The notes under the pieces were generated by a model. That model did no database searches. It worked only from the letters and a program-made list of their open reading frames with translations, and was not told the origin of the DNA. From positions 58,455-122,454 of the forward strand of contig NZ_JABXKL010000101.1 of NCBI RefSeq assembly GCF_017114995.1: a stretch of DNA of 64,000 bases. Direction: 5' to 3'. Positions 52,414 through 60,807 of this stretch are shown here, piece after piece. The first letter of the stretch is position 1, and each line of letters begins with the position of its first letter. This DNA comes from Nostoc sp. NMS9 (GTDB lineage Bacteria; Cyanobacteriota; Cyanobacteriia; Cyanobacteriales; Nostocaceae). The position numbers and the translations under genes are program-made.

Positions 52414-52443
52414 GTAAAGACGTAGCATTCTACGTCTTTACAA
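52414..52443 (+). terminator. Long hairpin after the antenna-PsaL gene
   Basis: TGTAAAGACGTA and TACGTCTTTACA form a perfect 12-base stem around GCATTC, 27 bases after the stop. No long T run follows. It resembles a dispersed Nostoc palindrome. Confidence 0.55.
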
Positions 52444-52785
52444 TAAAGTATCTAGTAAGTATCTTAGAGCAAGATTTAGATTGCTCGCTCTGGCCTCACT
52501 CCTTGTTTAAACGGCTACACGTGCCAATCTATCCTGTAACTTTACCTTTAAGAACGCGAGGTTCTGCAAGGATGGCGACCTTATTTAATGGAAGGCGATC
52601 GCTATTATGAATCTGAGCTAAGTTCTTCCTTGGTGTATTGGCGTTCACAGATTAAGTTTGGCATTCTTGGCGCTCATTGCATCAAGTTAATAATTAGATT
52701 GCTTAGGCAATGACATATTGATTCATGTCTACCTACTGACTTAGTTAATTTAGTTTCACTCAACACCAGCTAAATAATATTTCAT

Positions 52786-52823
52786 GCCTGCGGTTAAAAG
52801 CAGTTGACCGCGGGCACTTTTTT
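52786..52823 (+). terminator. Terminator-like hairpin just before the small Cys-rich gene
   Basis: GCCTGCGGT and ACCGCGGGC (one G-T pair) are followed by ACTTTTTT. It ends 22 bases before ATG 52846 and only 11 bases before GGAGGA. It either ends upstream transcripts or acts as an attenuator in the leader of the next gene. Confidence 0.65.
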
Positions 52824-52845
52824 CTAATCTTTAGGAGGATAACTT

Positions 52846-53121
52846 ATGCTGGCTACAATTTTTTGTGCTTCATTTGCTTGGGCCACTTTGATTTTCTTTA
52901 TTTTGAGTATCTGGTTTACCTTCAAACAAGGGATAAATCATTTAAAAAAGCTACATCAAATTCCTTGTCATGCTTGTGAATATTTCACTAACGACTATCG
53001 CCTTAAGTGTACTGTACATCCAATTAAAGCTTGTTCTGAGGAAGCGTTCGGCTGTCTTGACTTTGAACCTCAAACTTCTTTCTGTAATGCTTGTCAAAAG
53101 GGTCGGCGAAAGCTTTGTTAA
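52846..53121 (+). CDS. Membrane-anchored cysteine-rich small protein
   Basis: The protein has 91 residues: an N-terminal membrane helix (LATIFCASFAWATLIFFILSIWFTF) then a cytoplasmic or lumenal Cys-rich part (IPCHACEYF, LKCTVHP, CSEEAFGCLDF, FCNACQ). Eight or nine Cys residues suggest metal or disulfide binding. The ribosome site is TAGGAGGAT. By recall this is conserved in cyanobacteria, often near antenna genes, but the function is unknown. Confidence 0.7.
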   Translation: MLATIFCASFAWATLIFFILSIWFTFKQGINHLKKLHQIPCHACEYFTNDYRLKCTVHPIKACSEEAFGCLDFEPQTSFCNACQKGRRKLC

Positions 53122-53185
53122 AATTTTTCAATTAGATAATTTCTAATCCGTAACACTCTAAATACTTATAAACCGACAATCTGAT

Positions 53186-53413
53186 TTGCTATCCGAACTA
53201 TGTGATTTTCTATATCCTCGTAGTCCATATTATGGGCAATTTAAACCAGAGTATCTAGTATTTAACGCTAATCTTCAAGATTTTTCTCAACGGGTAAACT
53301 ACATTTGTAGCCTCCAAACTAGTGGTAAACTTTCCCCAGAAGAGGCTTACAAACAAATTCACATCCTCTGGAGACAGTTGAAAAGTGCCAAAAAAGAATT
53401 GGAAATTCTCTAA
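53186..53413 (+). CDS. Small conserved helical protein
   Basis: The protein has 75 residues with FLYPRSPYYGQFKPEYLVFNANLQDF and a C-terminal helix EEAYKQIHILWRQLKSAKKEL. No ATG start is available in frame. TTG 53186 is the only upstream choice before a stop at 53159. The body looks real (helical, charged tail), and I recall relatives in Nostoc without a function. It abuts a decayed antitoxin fragment. Confidence 0.6.
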   Translation: MLSELCDFLYPRSPYYGQFKPEYLVFNANLQDFSQRVNYICSLQTSGKLSPEEAYKQIHILWRQLKSAKKELEIL

Positions 53414-53567
53414 ATAGAAACAGTACTACCGTCAAGTGGCTCAAGATCATCTCTAAGTCTTTGTTCGATATAAGCACGAACTAATGGCTGATAAGCAGAA
53501 AATCCTAACAACAGTGCTACTCGTTTCAAATCCTCAATCACATCTTCAGCAATGAAAATTGTATCCG
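53414..53567 (-). pseudogene. Decayed copy of the BrnA-like antitoxin
   Basis: Bases ATAGAAACAGTACTACC through TCAATCACATCTTCAGC correspond base by base to 48843-48985 of brnA with scattered changes. The minus strand reads EDVIEDLKRVALLLGFSAYQPLVRAYIEQ. No start is present and no toxin follows. It is a remnant of a duplicated or transferred module. Confidence 0.8.
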
Positions 53568-53766
53568 CCTGCGAGCGCAGTCCTTGCAACGATGAGTTTG
53601 GTCGTCCACCAATTGAGTATTTTTAACAAAATGCAAAAAAGCTACATTCACTGGATTGATATGGGAATAAATTTCTGCTAAGAAAAGGGTTAACGATGTA
53701 AAAACAACAATAATTTACACCCAAACTCCTAACAGACGCGATTAATCGCGTCTCTACTCCTAACTT

Positions 53767-54096
53767 TTATGCTTCTTCTGAATTTTCTCTTTTATGTCCT
53801 GGGGATGCTTCGTAAAGTGCATCGAGATGTTGACGCGCATCTTCAACGTTAATTGAACGCATTACCAAAAGTGGCTCTTTAATTAAGTTTCCCGCGTTAT
53901 CTAATAACTCTGGATGGGGTACAAACTGTTTTTTCGATGAATAATAACCATAGTTGCCTTGATTATTCATTGGCGAGGAATTCGTCGGGTAAGTTCGCTC
54001 CCGATCAAAACTGAACATAATCAAGTTACGAATTAAGTTGCCAACAGCTATAAATGCAAGGATTGTAAAAGCAAGAATGTAAAGCAGATGTAACAT
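53767..54096 (-). CDS. DUF2973 family protein
   Basis: The protein has 109 residues: an N-terminal membrane helix (LHLLYILAFTILAFIAVGNLI) then a soluble domain with FVPHPELLDNAGNLIKEPLLVMRSINVEDARQHLDALYE. This matches DUF2973, restricted to cyanobacteria and usually paired with DUF2605 genes, as here (300 bases apart). Function unknown. Confidence 0.8.
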   Translation of the reverse strand: MLHLLYILAFTILAFIAVGNLIRNLIMFSFDRERTYPTNSSPMNNQGNYGYYSSKKQFVPHPELLDNAGNLIKEPLLVMRSINVEDARQHLDALYEASPGHKRENSEEA

Positions 54097-54402
54097 TGGA
54101 TTTTCCTCCAGAACAGCAATTTTTAAAACTTTATTTTGTAACGCTTTGTTTCGCCGATACTGTACTCACACTTAAGACGAGTATTCTACGCACTTTTCAT
54201 GCGCTTACATTTATATGGAGCTATTTGTCAACCGTTATTCCACTTACGGTAGCATATGATACATTATTTTGCTAATCTCGTTAATGTTAAGAAATTGTTA
54301 AGAATTTTCTACTATCTTTTTAACGACTGATTTACCATCTTGCGTAGACGCTTCCTTGGTAATTCAAGAGACATCGCTAAATAGTCTGCCGAAATTTAGC
54401 GC

Positions 54403-54720
54403 TTAGACTTCACGTCCTTGACGAAAGCGCATTGCGACATTCCAGCATTCTGTTACTAATTCATGCCAAGGCATTAATGTTGCCATATCAATTCCGACTT
54501 GTTTATCAGTTGCATTAAATAGCATCTTTGCCGTATTTAGTTCATCCTGTGCTTGCTTAACCCGCAAGAGCAAGTCAGATTGCTCTTGGTGAGTCATAAA
54601 TGATAGTTCCTCAGTTTCGAGTAAATGGCGCGATCGCGTAAACCAATGCTGAAAATCTTCCAGCAGCGGATCTAAAACCGTTTTCAGCAACTCAGTCCCT
54701 GGTAAATTTGAGTCTGACAT
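54403..54720 (-). CDS. DUF2605 family protein
   Basis: The protein has 105 residues, all helical and soluble: LLKTVLDPLLEDFQHWFTRSRHLLE, LSFMTHQEQSDLLLRVKQAQDEL, MLFNATDKQVGIDMATLMPWHELVTECWNVAMRFR. It is the usual neighbour of DUF2973. Both are in the same direction with about 300 bases between. Role unknown. Confidence 0.8.
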   Translation of the reverse strand: MSDSNLPGTELLKTVLDPLLEDFQHWFTRSRHLLETEELSFMTHQEQSDLLLRVKQAQDELNTAKMLFNATDKQVGIDMATLMPWHELVTECWNVAMRFRQGREV

Positions 54721-55267
54721 AAATGAGAGGCATATTTCAAACTTGCTTACTAATATTAACGTTATTTACGTTTCTTAATACTTTTTCGGTTTTTCTCATA
54801 ATTTCTTGATATAAAATTTTGTAACAGAGGGTACAGAATTTATTATATAGTCTTGATATCTGGTTTGTACAGTGCCTTTGGACAGGCATCTATAGGTATA
54901 TATGACATCAAGTTGCAATTCATAAGATAATTTAGCGATCACGGGCAATCCTGAATTTGACACTCAGATAACAAATCAAAAATTTATCTTTATCTTTGGA
55001 TTGAAGAAGAATTCAGGAGTCAAAATTCAGGACTCAGAATCAAACCGCTACGCAAAGTCATTAGTTATTAGTCATTAGTCATTAGTCCAAGAGAAAGCAC
55101 GCCCACTCTTTAACATAGTTTGAATTAATCCGATGAAAGACAAAGTTTTTCTGCCCACCGTGAAAGCAAGTTTACGTGAGCTTTGTCGAACTACTCATGG
55201 CATTGCAAGGGACGGGGTATGCACCAATGACAAATGACCAATGACTAGTTAATCAAAGTCGTTATAG
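54721..55267. other. Intergenic region before thrS with STRR repeats
   Basis: TTAGTCATTAGTCATTAGTC-like heptamer repeats lie at about 55056-55088 and TGACAAATGACCAATGAC at 55228-55246. A short frame starts at ATG 55133 but is not convincing. The thrS promoter and leader must be here. Confidence 0.5.
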
Positions 55268-57169
55268 TTGAATAAGCCTACAGATTCAGATAAATCACCT
55301 TTTGTAATCACTTCGCCAACGGTTCAGCAGCCAATGTCGCCAAATTTATCAAATCAGTCACAACAGTCAGAACAAGTTGAAAAAATTTATTTACCGCGTA
55401 CCAGCGAATCAGAGAACTTAAAAAAGATTCGCCACACTGCTTCCCATGTAATGGCAATGGCAGTACAAAAGCTGTTTCCCAAGGCACAAGTTACAATCGG
55501 TCCTTGGATTGAAAACGGTTTTTACTACGACTTCGATAATCCAGAACCATTTAGCGAAAACGATCTCAAAGCCATCAAGAAAGAGATGGCGAAGATTATC
55601 AATCGCAAACTGGCAGTAATTCGGGAAGAAGTCAGCCGCGAAGAAGCCGAACGCCGGATTCAGGAAATTAAGGAACCTTACAAGCTAGAAATTCTGGCAG
55701 ATATTAAAAACGAACCAATTACGATTTACCACCTGGGGAATGAATGGTGGGATTTGTGTGCAGGGCCTCATCTGGAAAATACCAGTGAATTAAACCCGAA
55801 AGCAATTGAACTAGAAAGCGTTGCTGGCGCTTATTGGCGTGGGGATGAAACTAAAGCCCAATTACAACGCATCTACGCCACCGCCTGGGAAAGCCCAGAA
55901 CAACTCGCTGAATATAAACGACGCAAAGAAGAAGCGCTACGCCGAGATCACCGGAAACTAGGTAAGGAACTGGGATTATTTATATTTTCTGATCTAGTAG
56001 GGCCGGGTTTACCTTTGTGGACACCAAAGGGTACTCTTTTGCGGAGTATTTTAGAAGACTTCCTCAAGCAAGAACAGTTAAAACGGGGTTATCTGCCTGT
56101 GGTGACTCCCCATCTTGCTAAAGTCGATTTATTTAAAAAATCTGGACACTGGCAGAAATATAAAGAAGATATGTTCCCTTTGATGGCAGATGACGAGGAA
56201 GCAGCTGCCAATGAAGAGGGCTTTGTCATGAAGCCGATGAACTGTCCCTTCCATATCCAAATATATCAAAGTGAGTTGCGCTCTTATCGCGAACTACCGA
56301 TGCGGCTGGCGGAATTTGGTACTGTTTACCGCTACGAACAATCAGGGGAATTGGGCGGTTTAACGCGGGTGCGCGGTTTTACTGTGGATGATTCTCACCT
56401 GTTCGTCACCCCAGAACAGCTCGATAGTGAATTCCTCAGTGTGGTGGATTTGATTTTGTCGGTGTTTAATAGTCTGCAACTGAAGAACTTTAAAGCTAGA
56501 CTGAGTTTCCGCGATCCTGCTAGCGATAAGTACATCGGTTCAGATGAAGTTTGGGACAAAGCTGAAGGTGCAATTCGCCGTGCAGTTGAAACCTTGGGGA
56601 TGGAACACTTTGAAGGTATTGGAGAAGCGGCTTTTTATGGGCCAAAACTTGACTTTATCTTTAGTGATGCCCTAGAGCGGGAGTGGCAATTAGGAACTGT
56701 ACAGGTAGATTACAATTTGCCAGAACGCTTTGAGTTAGAGTACGTCGCCGAAGATGGTGTTCGCAAACGCCCAGTGATGATTCACCGTGCGCCTTTTGGT
56801 TCACTGGAACGGCTGATTGGCATCTTAATTGAAGAATATGCAGGTGATTTTCCTTTGTGGTTAGCGCCAGTCCAAGCTAGATTACTGCCCGTGGGTGATA
56901 CACAGCTAGACTTTGCTAAAGATGTGGTGGCGAAAATGCGTGCCTTGGGCATCCGTGCAGAAGTTGATACCAGTGGCGATCGCTTGGGTAAACAGATTCG
57001 CAATGCAGAGAAAGAAAAAATACCCGTGATGGCTGTGGTGGGAGCTAAAGAAGTGGAAACTAACACCTTGAGTATCCGTACCCGCGCCTCTGGAGAATTG
57101 GGAGTTATCGCCGTCGATGAGGTGGTAGATAAAATGAAGGATGCGATCACTAAGTTCGAGAATTTATAA
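55268..57169 (+). CDS. thrS: Threonyl-tRNA synthetase, without an N-terminal TGS domain
   Basis: The protein has 633 residues from TTG 55268, or 611 from ATG 55334. It opens at the editing domain (HTASHVMAMAVQKLFPKA with HxxxH, then CAGPHLENTSEL). The class II core has motif 2 (YRYEQSGELGGLTRVRGFT), Zn-binding MNCPFH and motif 3 (HRAPFGSLERLIGI), followed by the anticodon-binding domain (PVWLAPVQ-like, RAEVDTSGDRLGKQIRNAEK). The N-terminal TGS domain found in E. coli ThrRS (about 60 residues) is absent. It charges tRNA-Thr. A good terminator follows. Confidence 0.95.
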   Translation: MNKPTDSDKSPFVITSPTVQQPMSPNLSNQSQQSEQVEKIYLPRTSESENLKKIRHTASHVMAMAVQKLFPKAQVTIGPWIENGFYYDFDNPEPFSENDLKAIKKEMAKIINRKLAVIREEVSREEAERRIQEIKEPYKLEILADIKNEPITIYHLGNEWWDLCAGPHLENTSELNPKAIELESVAGAYWRGDETKAQLQRIYATAWESPEQLAEYKRRKEEALRRDHRKLGKELGLFIFSDLVGPGLPLWTPKGTLLRSILEDFLKQEQLKRGYLPVVTPHLAKVDLFKKSGHWQKYKEDMFPLMADDEEAAANEEGFVMKPMNCPFHIQIYQSELRSYRELPMRLAEFGTVYRYEQSGELGGLTRVRGFTVDDSHLFVTPEQLDSEFLSVVDLILSVFNSLQLKNFKARLSFRDPASDKYIGSDEVWDKAEGAIRRAVETLGMEHFEGIGEAAFYGPKLDFIFSDALEREWQLGTVQVDYNLPERFELEYVAEDGVRKRPVMIHRAPFGSLERLIGILIEEYAGDFPLWLAPVQARLLPVGDTQLDFAKDVVAKMRALGIRAEVDTSGDRLGKQIRNAEKEKIPVMAVVGAKEVETNTLSIRTRASGELGVIAVDEVVDKMKDAITKFENL

Positions 57170-57180
57170 AATCTAATCGC

Positions 57181-57217
57181 AGACGCACACTAATCATAAT
57201 TGGTGTGCGTCTTGTTT
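57181..57217 (+). terminator. Terminator of thrS
   Basis: AGACGCACAC and GTGTGCGTCT form a perfect 10-base stem, followed by TGTTTATT. It begins 12 bases after the stop. Confidence 0.8.
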
Positions 57218-57277
57218 ATTAGGGTACTGAGGCTTACTGAATCGATCATCTAGGTGTTAGCAAAGGTGCGATCGTAA

Positions 57278-57400
57278 TATACAGCGTATTTCAAGTAAAT
57301 GAAGTACACGGGTAGGAGCACAACATGTTGTGCCCCTACGATTATCTGTACCTCACCTTGGCGTAGCCTCTCGTAGAGAAGTTGCAATCTGCTGTATTTA
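57278..57400. repeat. MITE-like repeat with internal hairpin
   Basis: Ends ACAGCGTATTTCAAGTAAAT and, from the right, AATACAGCAGATTGCA are loosely inverted. Inside, GTAGGAGCACAACATGTTGTGCCCCTAC forms a near-perfect hairpin, and TAGCCTCTCGTAGAGAAG belongs to the repeat family inserted in the aldo/keto reductase. Confidence 0.5.
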
Positions 57401-57632
57401 ATATCAAAGACTCATTAATGGAGAGCAAAAATTTATTTTAATTTTAACTTTTCACGAGATTTTGAATGTCAGAAAGTATCACAGACAACAAAACTTTTCT
57501 CAATCGCCGCACCCAAGAAAACTTTTCGAGTTATTCAACACTGTTAGGATTGATTTAAAGACTTGTGGAATCTGCTTTTCCTAAACAGACTGGACTTGCA
57601 TAAATTACTGTCAACAACTTTCTACTCACATC

Positions 57633-58085
57633 ATGAACCGCTTTACCTCTATTTTGCTTGCCGGCTTGATAGCATCTGCTTCAGCTTTGGCTATTTCTCC
57701 AAAAGCTGATGCTAATACACCAGCGTCTTATCTTGCTGAGTTAGATAACCACAGCTATCAACGCAACGATGATGTTAACTACGAACGTCATAGTCGTCAC
57801 TACAGAAATGGTGATTATGACCGCCAGAACGACCTTCGGAACATTCGCGACAATCACCGTTATGACCGCGATAATAATCGCCGTTATGACCGCGATAATA
57901 ATCGCCGTTATGACCGCGATAATAATCGCCGCTATGACCGCGATAATAATCGCCGTTATGACCGCGATAATAACCGCCGTTATGACCGCGATAATAACCG
58001 CCGTTATGACCGCGATAATAACCTTCGCAACATTTATAACAATAACCGTCGCTATGAACGCGATCGCGACTGGGGTCGTGATTAA
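57633..58085 (+). CDS. Secreted protein built from an eight-residue Arg/Asp/Asn repeat
   Basis: The protein has 150 residues: signal peptide (NRFTSILLAGLIASASALAISPKADA), then a Tyr/Asn/Asp/Arg-rich body with seven consecutive copies of RYDRDNNR (about residues 77-132), encoded by nearly identical 24-base units (57858-58021). It ends YERDRDWGRD. Strongly polar and mixed-charge, probably disordered and periplasmic or extracellular. I know no function. Repeat number is likely to vary between strains. Confidence 0.7.
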   Translation: MNRFTSILLAGLIASASALAISPKADANTPASYLAELDNHSYQRNDDVNYERHSRHYRNGDYDRQNDLRNIRDNHRYDRDNNRRYDRDNNRRYDRDNNRRYDRDNNRRYDRDNNRRYDRDNNRRYDRDNNLRNIYNNNRRYERDRDWGRD

Positions 58086-58329
58086 TCCCTCCGTCTATGT
58101 ATTAAGCTAGTTCCAAGTGAACTGAGGATTGATTTTAATTGACGGTAGGACAGACAAAATCTCTTTTCCACTCATTTCAATATCTGACTTTTTACTCTCA
58201 TCTAGAAAACCTCGCTTCTATTCCCTAGTAAGAAAGCTTGCTCATTGCTCAGGTTTAGCGTTAGCTTTTCTATATGACGTGAAAAGTCAGATTTTTCCTA
58301 AATCAAGAATTTGCCCTCAGCCTAAAAGT

Positions 58330-58403
58330 CTGATTAATGGAGTTCAAATACTCATTAATGGAGCTAAAAGGCTGATCAATGGAGTTCAAATACTCGTTCT
58401 CAC
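58330..58403. repeat. 21-bp tandem repeat (TTAATGGAGTTCAAATACTC type)
   Basis: Three units start near 58331, 58352 and 58373, following CTGATTAATGGAGTTCAAATA with small changes. It is the third 21-base array in the window and lies in the intergenic space after the repeat protein. Confidence 0.7.
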
Positions 58404-58590
58404 CCAAGCAGAGGCGCCATTAAAATAAAATAGCTGCGTTTTACGTGCGATCGCAGGCTCCGTACTCCTGCCAAAGCAATTTTAACTGTGACAAATCCTT
58501 GCCTGATAGTGTAATAGAGTGAACCGTAGGCATCGCTTTTCCTCATCTACAATACTTAGGGTATTCCAAAGTTTTACACAATTGTTAGTA

Positions 58591-59313
58591 ATGTCAGTTT
58601 TTATGTTTGAACAGCAACCTGAAGATTTACGATTTTATGTTAAACAGTTAGCTACCGAAGCTTTACAAAAATCAGAACCATCGGTATGGTTTGAAGTGTT
58701 ATATACCGAAGCTAAAGGTGATACAGCAAAAATTCCTTGGGCAAAGTTAACTCCTCACCCTTATCTACAAGATTGGTTGACGAATCATGAACCGTTCGCT
58801 TCTGGGCAAAAGGCGCTAGTCATTGGTTGCGGCTTGGGAGATGATGCCGAAGCTTTAGCTCATCTGGGATTTGAAGTAACTGCTTTTGATATTTCACCAA
58901 CAGCGATCGCTTGGTGTCAAGAGCGATTTCCAGATTCGACTGTCAACTATGTAGTTGCAGATTTGTTAGCAATTCCCTCACAATGGCATCAAGCTTTTGA
59001 TTTTGTTTTTGAATGTCGTAATATTCAAGCTTTGCCGTTGAATGTGCGTTCTGGGGTTATTTCTTCAGTTGCCTCCTTTGTTGCTCCTGGTGGCACACTT
59101 TTGCTGATTACTCGTGTTCGAGATACAGAAGTTGAACCCTCTGGCCCACCTTGGCCATTATCAGACTCAGAATTAGCACAGTTTGAAAATGTGGGATTAC
59201 AGCAAGTAGAAAAACTCGTGTTTTTAGAATCTGAGCTTGACGTTAAGCAAGTGCGGATTAAATATCAAAGGCATAATTCTTTGACAGATTTCAATTATAC
59301 AGCCAAAGCATAA
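58591..59313 (+). CDS. SAM-dependent class I methyltransferase
   Basis: The protein has about 240 residues from ATG 58591 (MSVFMFEQQPEDLRFYV), or from a GTG at 58519 that adds 24 residues of doubtful sequence. Motif I is ALVIGCGLGDDAEALAHLGF, then TAFDISPTAIAWC (motif II) and YVVADLLAIP. It ends with a substrate domain containing PPWPLSDSELAQF. This is the TPMT/UbiE-like fold. Substrate unknown. It lies upstream of two double-glycine-leader genes, so peptide modification is one speculative role. Confidence 0.85.
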   Translation: MSVFMFEQQPEDLRFYVKQLATEALQKSEPSVWFEVLYTEAKGDTAKIPWAKLTPHPYLQDWLTNHEPFASGQKALVIGCGLGDDAEALAHLGFEVTAFDISPTAIAWCQERFPDSTVNYVVADLLAIPSQWHQAFDFVFECRNIQALPLNVRSGVISSVASFVAPGGTLLLITRVRDTEVEPSGPPWPLSDSELAQFENVGLQQVEKLVFLESELDVKQVRIKYQRHNSLTDFNYTAKA

Positions 59314-59470
59314 TTCATTACTCAGTAAGGATTTTACAGATTCTCAAAAAAACTTTTTATTCTCTGTGCATAAAAACTAAAAGTCGTCGTAGAGAATGAC
59401 AGTACAGAGATAGTGAACTAAAACTTACTTAATTATTTGTATATGCATTTAATTAAAAAAGGATAAAAAC

Positions 59471-59648
59471 ATGCTTAACATTAACAAAATAAATCATATC
59501 CTCGTTCTGAGTTTCTTGTATTGATGATAAACAAACATTCGCTCAATTGACTCCTGAAGAAATGGCAACTTTCAGCGGTGATTTTACTGACATCTTCCAC
59601 AATTGGACTGATGCCCTCTTTCCATTTCTCTTTAACCAATAAGATAAT
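59471..59648 (+). pseudogene. Short peptide gene with double-glycine-type leader, frameshifted
   Basis: ATG 59471 opens MLNINKINHILVLSFLY and then meets stops. In the +1 frame the sequence continues IDDKQTFAQLTPEEMATFSG, then DFTDIFHNWTDALFPFLFNQLR and stop at 59648. The LTPEEMATFSG block resembles the leader of cyanobacterial double-Gly precursor peptides. One missing base would join the parts into about 58 residues. It precedes the intact leader gene at 59706 by 57 bases. The call rests on this motif. Confidence 0.5.
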
Positions 59649-59705
59649 TTCATTCCGCTATTATCAGACCTTTCTATTAAAGATAACTTCGATTGAGTTA
59701 GATCC

Positions 59706-60101
59706 ATGAAATACGCAAATTTGAATCTCTATGAAGAACTAAGCGATCAAACTACGGAAAAAATAAGCGGAGGTGCTACCTACACATTCAAAAACAGGAA
59801 TGTCGGTCCAGATATACAGTTCACTATTCTCGGAGCATGTGGACAGGTAATACAAGCAGGTGCACTACAACCATTCTCGTCGTCGGGAGATACAGTAACA
59901 CTAAACATTCCCGAACGAAAAGTAACTGTCTTGTATGATTCTGATTCTTCAGACAGCGGAGTCTCTCCGAGGCAAATTGAAACTACTCCTGGAGAAAGCT
60001 TTTTTTACAATTTCATTACCTTTGCAGGTTTTGAAGTTGTAGTACTATCTACACCAGAAGACGGCATTTCCTTTGATTCCCCAACACTACCTATAGGGTG
60101 A
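59706..60101 (+). CDS. Secreted protein with a double-glycine leader
   Basis: The protein has 131 residues. The first 23 (MKYANLNLYEELSDQTTEKI then SGG) form a canonical double-Gly leader: a conserved ELSDxxxxKISGG end at Gly22-Gly23, the site where C39-peptidase ABC exporters cut. The remaining 108 residues are beta-rich and Ser/Thr-rich (TFKNRNVGPDIQFTILGAC, VTLNIPERKVTVLYDSDSSD) and unlike a small bacteriocin. I do not recognise the mature domain. A terminator lies 210 bases downstream, and an ABC transporter fragment lies 3 kb away. Confidence 0.55.
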   Translation: MKYANLNLYEELSDQTTEKISGGATYTFKNRNVGPDIQFTILGACGQVIQAGALQPFSSSGDTVTLNIPERKVTVLYDSDSSDSGVSPRQIETTPGESFFYNFITFAGFEVVVLSTPEDGISFDSPTLPIG

Positions 60102-60309
60102 CAACCAATGAAATAGAACTGATACCTGCCGTCTTGTACTACGCTGTTGACTCTGTACCCTTTAGCCCACAAGATTTCATGCAAAATCTGTATTTTTTGT
60201 TTTGGCGTAAAAATTGGTGTTGCAGGCGCTTTCACACAAGCAGAAACCAGCACAAATAATTTTTCGGAAAATTCCCGAAAAATAGCCAAAGTCAACAGCC
60301 TACCTTAAT

Positions 60310-60343
60310 ACCCCGTAGCGTCTTGTGTGACTGCGGGGTTTTT
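60310..60343 (+). terminator. Terminator-like hairpin
   Basis: ACCCCGTAG and CTGCGGGGT (one mismatch) followed by TTTTT. It lies 209 bases after the leader-protein gene. Confidence 0.7.
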
Positions 60344-60807
60344 AATTGGTGGTATGTTGCAGATATTAATCCCACCAACGGTATCATTTAAGAGCACAGC
60401 GCTCAAAAAATCAATTTAGCGATCGCCTTCATCACTCTCGTAAAGCTGTTACCAAGTTTATTGCATACTTGATTATTTTTGGTTCTGGGAGATAATCTAC
60501 TGGTTGTCCCAGTGATGACCTTGGTGGAACCCAATCAGCTAAACCTATTCTCAAGCCTCCCACTCAACAGCAGATTAGTTAGTTGATTATTATTGGTCTT
60601 AATAGTTATTATTCTGGTTTACCGAACTGATAAATTAGAGTAAACCGTAATCTTTTTTTAGGTCTAATTAAGTGCGGTAATCATCACCTAATGGAATGAT
60701 GATTACCGAATTTACAGGACTTTGAACCATACTTATTATGAATACATAAGCACAAAATCAAGTGCAAAGACGATTAAACAATAGCTGAGTTTTTCCGAGA
60801 AAGAGTT
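60344..60807. promoter_or_regulatory. Leader region of hsp20 with a 12-bp hairpin
   Basis: CGGTAATCATCA (60675-60686) and TGATGATTACCG (60697-60708) form a perfect stem with a 10-base loop, 100 bases before ATG 60808. TTGGTGG...CCACCAA near 60352-60381 is a weaker one. The rest is non-coding. It could act in heat control, but no test is possible from sequence. Confidence 0.5.

Noticed and set aside
52414..52443. Small RNA gene from the GTAAAGACGTAG hairpin
   Set aside because: It resembles a dispersed Nostoc palindrome; no promoter is evident.
55133..55237. Short frame MKDKVFLPTVKASLRELC upstream of thrS
   Set aside because: No recognised family and no clear ribosome site; a leader peptide for thrS is not supported by other evidence.
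57769..58110. Second open frame through the RYDRDNNR repeat (Thr/Ile/Met-rich)
   Set aside because: A 24-base repeat keeps all frames open; only the first frame has a signal peptide and sensible composition.
58129..58428. 99-residue frame with LINGVQILINGAK
   Set aside because: It is produced by the 21-bp tandem repeat and lacks a ribosome site and family.
60005..60295. 96-residue minus-strand frame (ILHEILWAKGYRVNSVVQDGRY)
   Set aside because: It needs a TTG start and overlaps the leader-protein gene on the other strand. Some composition looks coding, so it may be a remnant, but support is too weak.
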